The position numbers were made by a program, and so were the translations under genes. A model generated the notes under the pieces. It made no database searches, was not told the origin of the DNA, and saw only the letters and a list, made by a program, of their open reading frames with translations. Below are positions 14,335 through 15,218 of a stretch of 15,218 bases of DNA, one piece after another. This DNA is from Nitrososphaera sp. GTDB taxonomy: Archaea > Thermoproteota > Nitrososphaeria > Nitrososphaerales > Nitrososphaeraceae. Where the stretch lies: assembly GCA_025450475.1 (NCBI GenBank), contig JANWHJ010000064.1, positions 1 through 15,218 on the forward strand, given 5' to 3'. How positions within the stretch are numbered: position 1 is the first letter of the stretch; each line of letters begins with the position of its first letter.

Positions 14335-14715
14335 GTGCAGCCCGCCGGGTCCGTCTCTAGGTTCAAGCTGGAAATCGAGATCGCCGACAAGGGATCAGCA
14401 GCAGCAGAGATGGTGCGTCATTTAGCACCGCTGACTTCCATAGCGATCCTAAAGGACCTTCCGCTACGGGACAGGGTGCATCGCTATGCGGACAAGTTCG
14501 TCTACATCGAAACCGGCCTTGTTATAGGCGCAGAAAAACAGAGGACGCAGTTCCATCGGGGCAACGTGGCGTTTCTTACTTCAAACGGCTCCATCTGTGT
14601 ATTTGTGCGGGACGCGACCGTTCAGCCAATGAACCTAATTGGGGCCATAACTGGCAATATCGAAATTGTTGAGTTGAGCCAGCCCGGTGACGTAATGGTT
14701 GTAAAAAGAGTCTAG
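14335..14715 (+). CDS. Cyclophilin-like fold protein (TM1367/PF04126-type)
   Basis: The 126-aa product matches the small prokaryotic cyclophilin-like-fold family: an N-terminal strand FKLEIEIADKGSAAAEMVRHLAP, a middle ADKFVYIETGLVIGAEK, and the characteristic RGNVAFLTSNGSICVFV followed by PMNLIGAITGNIEIVELSQPGDVMVV. Members adopt a cyclophilin beta-barrel, but peptidyl-prolyl isomerase activity has not been generally shown, and the catalytic arginine/phenylalanine set of true cyclophilins is not evident here. GTG at 14335 is used because an in-frame TAA lies four codons before it and the next in-frame ATG (14410) would remove the first strand. Its TAG overlaps the S25e stop on the other strand in CTAG. 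Confidence 0.7.
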   Translation: MQPAGSVSRFKLEIEIADKGSAAAEMVRHLAPLTSIAILKDLPLRDRVHRYADKFVYIETGLVIGAEKQRTQFHRGNVAFLTSNGSICVFVRDATVQPMNLIGAITGNIEIVELSQPGDVMVVKRV

Positions 14716-15038
14716 CGCTTGACTACTTGGTAGACGCGGTGGCCGCTGTAGCCGCCCACAGACTTAATCACGCCTTTTTGCTCAAGCGACCTGATGAAAG
14801 CACCTGCGACAGAAATTTTCACACCGATGTTCCTTGCAAGCCCCTGGCTAGTTATCGACTTCATTCCCTGAATGGCCTTCATGCCTGCAGGTTCCTCTAT
14901 TACCACAGCAAGCCTTTGCTTCTGCAGCGGCTTTGCCTTCTTCTTTTCTTCTGCAGCCGGCTTGATCTCTGCTCCTCCAGGCCCGACCTGGGCTCCCTTC
15001 TCGGATGAGCCGCCGGGCTTTTTCCTGTTTCCCCCCAT
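14712..15038 (-). CDS. 30S ribosomal protein S25e
   Basis: S25e is an archaeal/eukaryal small-subunit ribosomal protein absent from bacteria. The 108-aa product has a disordered N-terminus rich in Lys, Gly and Glu (residues 1-40, with KPAAEEKKKAKPLQKQ) and a winged-helix C-terminal domain (about 45-108: EPAGMKAIQGMKSITSQGLARNIGVKISVAGAFIRSLEQKGVIKSVGG, here cited by segment SITSQGLARNIGVKIS and ending YSGHRVYQVVKR). Domain order and size fit the family. ATG start about 29 bp after a TATA-like TTTTTAAAGG on the minus strand. Confidence 0.88.
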   Translation of the reverse strand: MGGNRKKPGGSSEKGAQVGPGGAEIKPAAEEKKKAKPLQKQRLAVVIEEPAGMKAIQGMKSITSQGLARNIGVKISVAGAFIRSLEQKGVIKSVGGYSGHRVYQVVKR

Positions 15039-15061
15039 GTCTTTGTTTCCTAGCTTGCAGC

Positions 15062-15072
15062 CCTTTAAAAAT
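15062..15072 (-). promoter_or_regulatory. TATA box of the S25e gene
   Basis: On the minus strand TTTTTAAAGG is centred about 29 bp before the ATG at 15038, consistent with a leaderless or nearly leaderless transcript. Confidence 0.5.
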
Positions 15073-15102
15073 CATTCAGATAAACTTTAAGCCCCCCCCA
15101 CC

Positions 15103-15117
15103 ACGCCCTTCGGGCGT
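15103..15117. repeat. GC-rich hairpin next to a C-run
   Basis: ACGCCC and GGGCGT form a perfect 6-bp stem around TTC, just after a run of eight C (15092-15099). It lies upstream of the S25e promoter and could be the end of a transcript arriving from the right. Confidence 0.45.
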
Positions 15118-15128
15118 ATAAGGAACTC

Positions 15129-15196
15129 GGTCACATATTCCCCCCTACACTCAAACAATTAGGAGAATATGTTATTTGAGTGGGGAAAATGTGACC
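15129..15196. repeat. Long imperfect inverted repeat near the window edge
   Basis: GGTCACATATTCCCC (15129-15143) and GGGGAAAATGTGACC (15182-15196) are inverted copies with one mismatch in 15. Inside them CACTCAAA (15148-15155) and TTTGAGTG (15174-15181) are perfect inverted copies, with a small bulge (near 15144-15147) on the left arm. The whole can fold as a hairpin of about 23 bp around an 18-nt AT-rich loop. It may be a miniature element, a transposon end or a protein-binding site. Confidence 0.65.
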
Positions 15197-15213
15197 ATGT
15201 GGGGAAAATGTGA
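15180..15213. repeat. Direct repeat of 15 bp at the window edge
   Basis: GTGGGGAAAATGTGA occurs at 15180-15194 and again at 15199-15213, separated by CCAT. The first copy is also the right arm of the long inverted repeat, so three related copies lie within 85 bp, as found at ends of elements with multiple transposase-binding sites. Confidence 0.65.
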
Positions 15214-15218
15214 TGTAA

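Noticed and set aside
14345..14370. A GGTTCAA-like string reminiscent of a tRNA T-arm
   Set aside because: No pairing stem around it and it lies inside the cyclophilin-like coding frame.
15090..15218. A CRISPR array at the right edge
   Set aside because: The repeats are 15 bp, separated by only 4 bp, with one inverted copy; spacing and orientation do not fit an array.

Overview
The window looks like chromosomal DNA of an ammonia-oxidising-type thaumarchaeon (Nitrososphaerota, probably the soil Nitrososphaera side). Evidence seen: archaeal/eukaryal-type RNA polymerase subunit K (Rpb6), ribosomal protein S25e, a stand-alone TRAM-domain protein, an archaeal COG2522-type regulator, TATA-like boxes about 23-31 bp upstream of many start codons (leaderless or nearly leaderless transcripts), and frequent TTG/GTG starts. 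The lineage is inferred from gene content and was not tested by a search. LAYOUT. 1-2916 (minus): pyrimidine/arginine precursor genes carA and carB. Only the N-terminal half of carB lies in the window, and it carries a 21-nt in-frame insertion with a TAA stop inside the invariant EFDYSG motif. 2967-3371 (plus): a zinc-binding two-helix membrane protein, divergent from carA. 3372-8140 (minus): a compact branched-chain amino acid operon read ilvB-ilvN-leuA-leuB, with start/stop overlaps or 6-bp gaps. Upstream, a TATA box sits directly before a 21-codon ORF ending in a run of Val and Leu codons, a candidate leader peptide. 8386-9218: a small C2H2-like zinc protein (minus) and a divergent SnoaL/NTF2-like gene (plus) broken by one in-frame TAA. 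9215-11139 (minus): an LsrF-like class I aldolase/thiolase and a zinc-dependent alcohol/polyol dehydrogenase. 11231-12785 (plus): a COG2522 regulator, a small membrane protein, and a winged-helix regulator resembling the FilR1/DUF1724 group with a palindrome over its own TATA box. 12893-15038: information-processing genes (TRAM protein, rpoK, S25e on minus) and a cyclophilin-like-fold protein on plus. 15103-15218: a short GC hairpin, then a long imperfect inverted repeat and a direct repeat reaching the window edge, possibly a mobile-element end. HOW THE GENES WORK TOGETHER. IlvB/IlvN make acetolactate or acetohydroxybutyrate; LeuA and LeuB carry out two of the leucine-specific steps. IlvC, IlvD, IlvE and LeuCD are not in the window. 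CarA supplies ammonia from glutamine to CarB. The points most worth a second look are the carB insertion (mini-intron, pseudogenising insertion or artefact), the Val/Leu-rich leader ORF before ilvB, and the repeats at the right edge. TAA is also the real terminator of ilvB, rpoK and the TRAM gene, so general recoding of TAA is unlikely.
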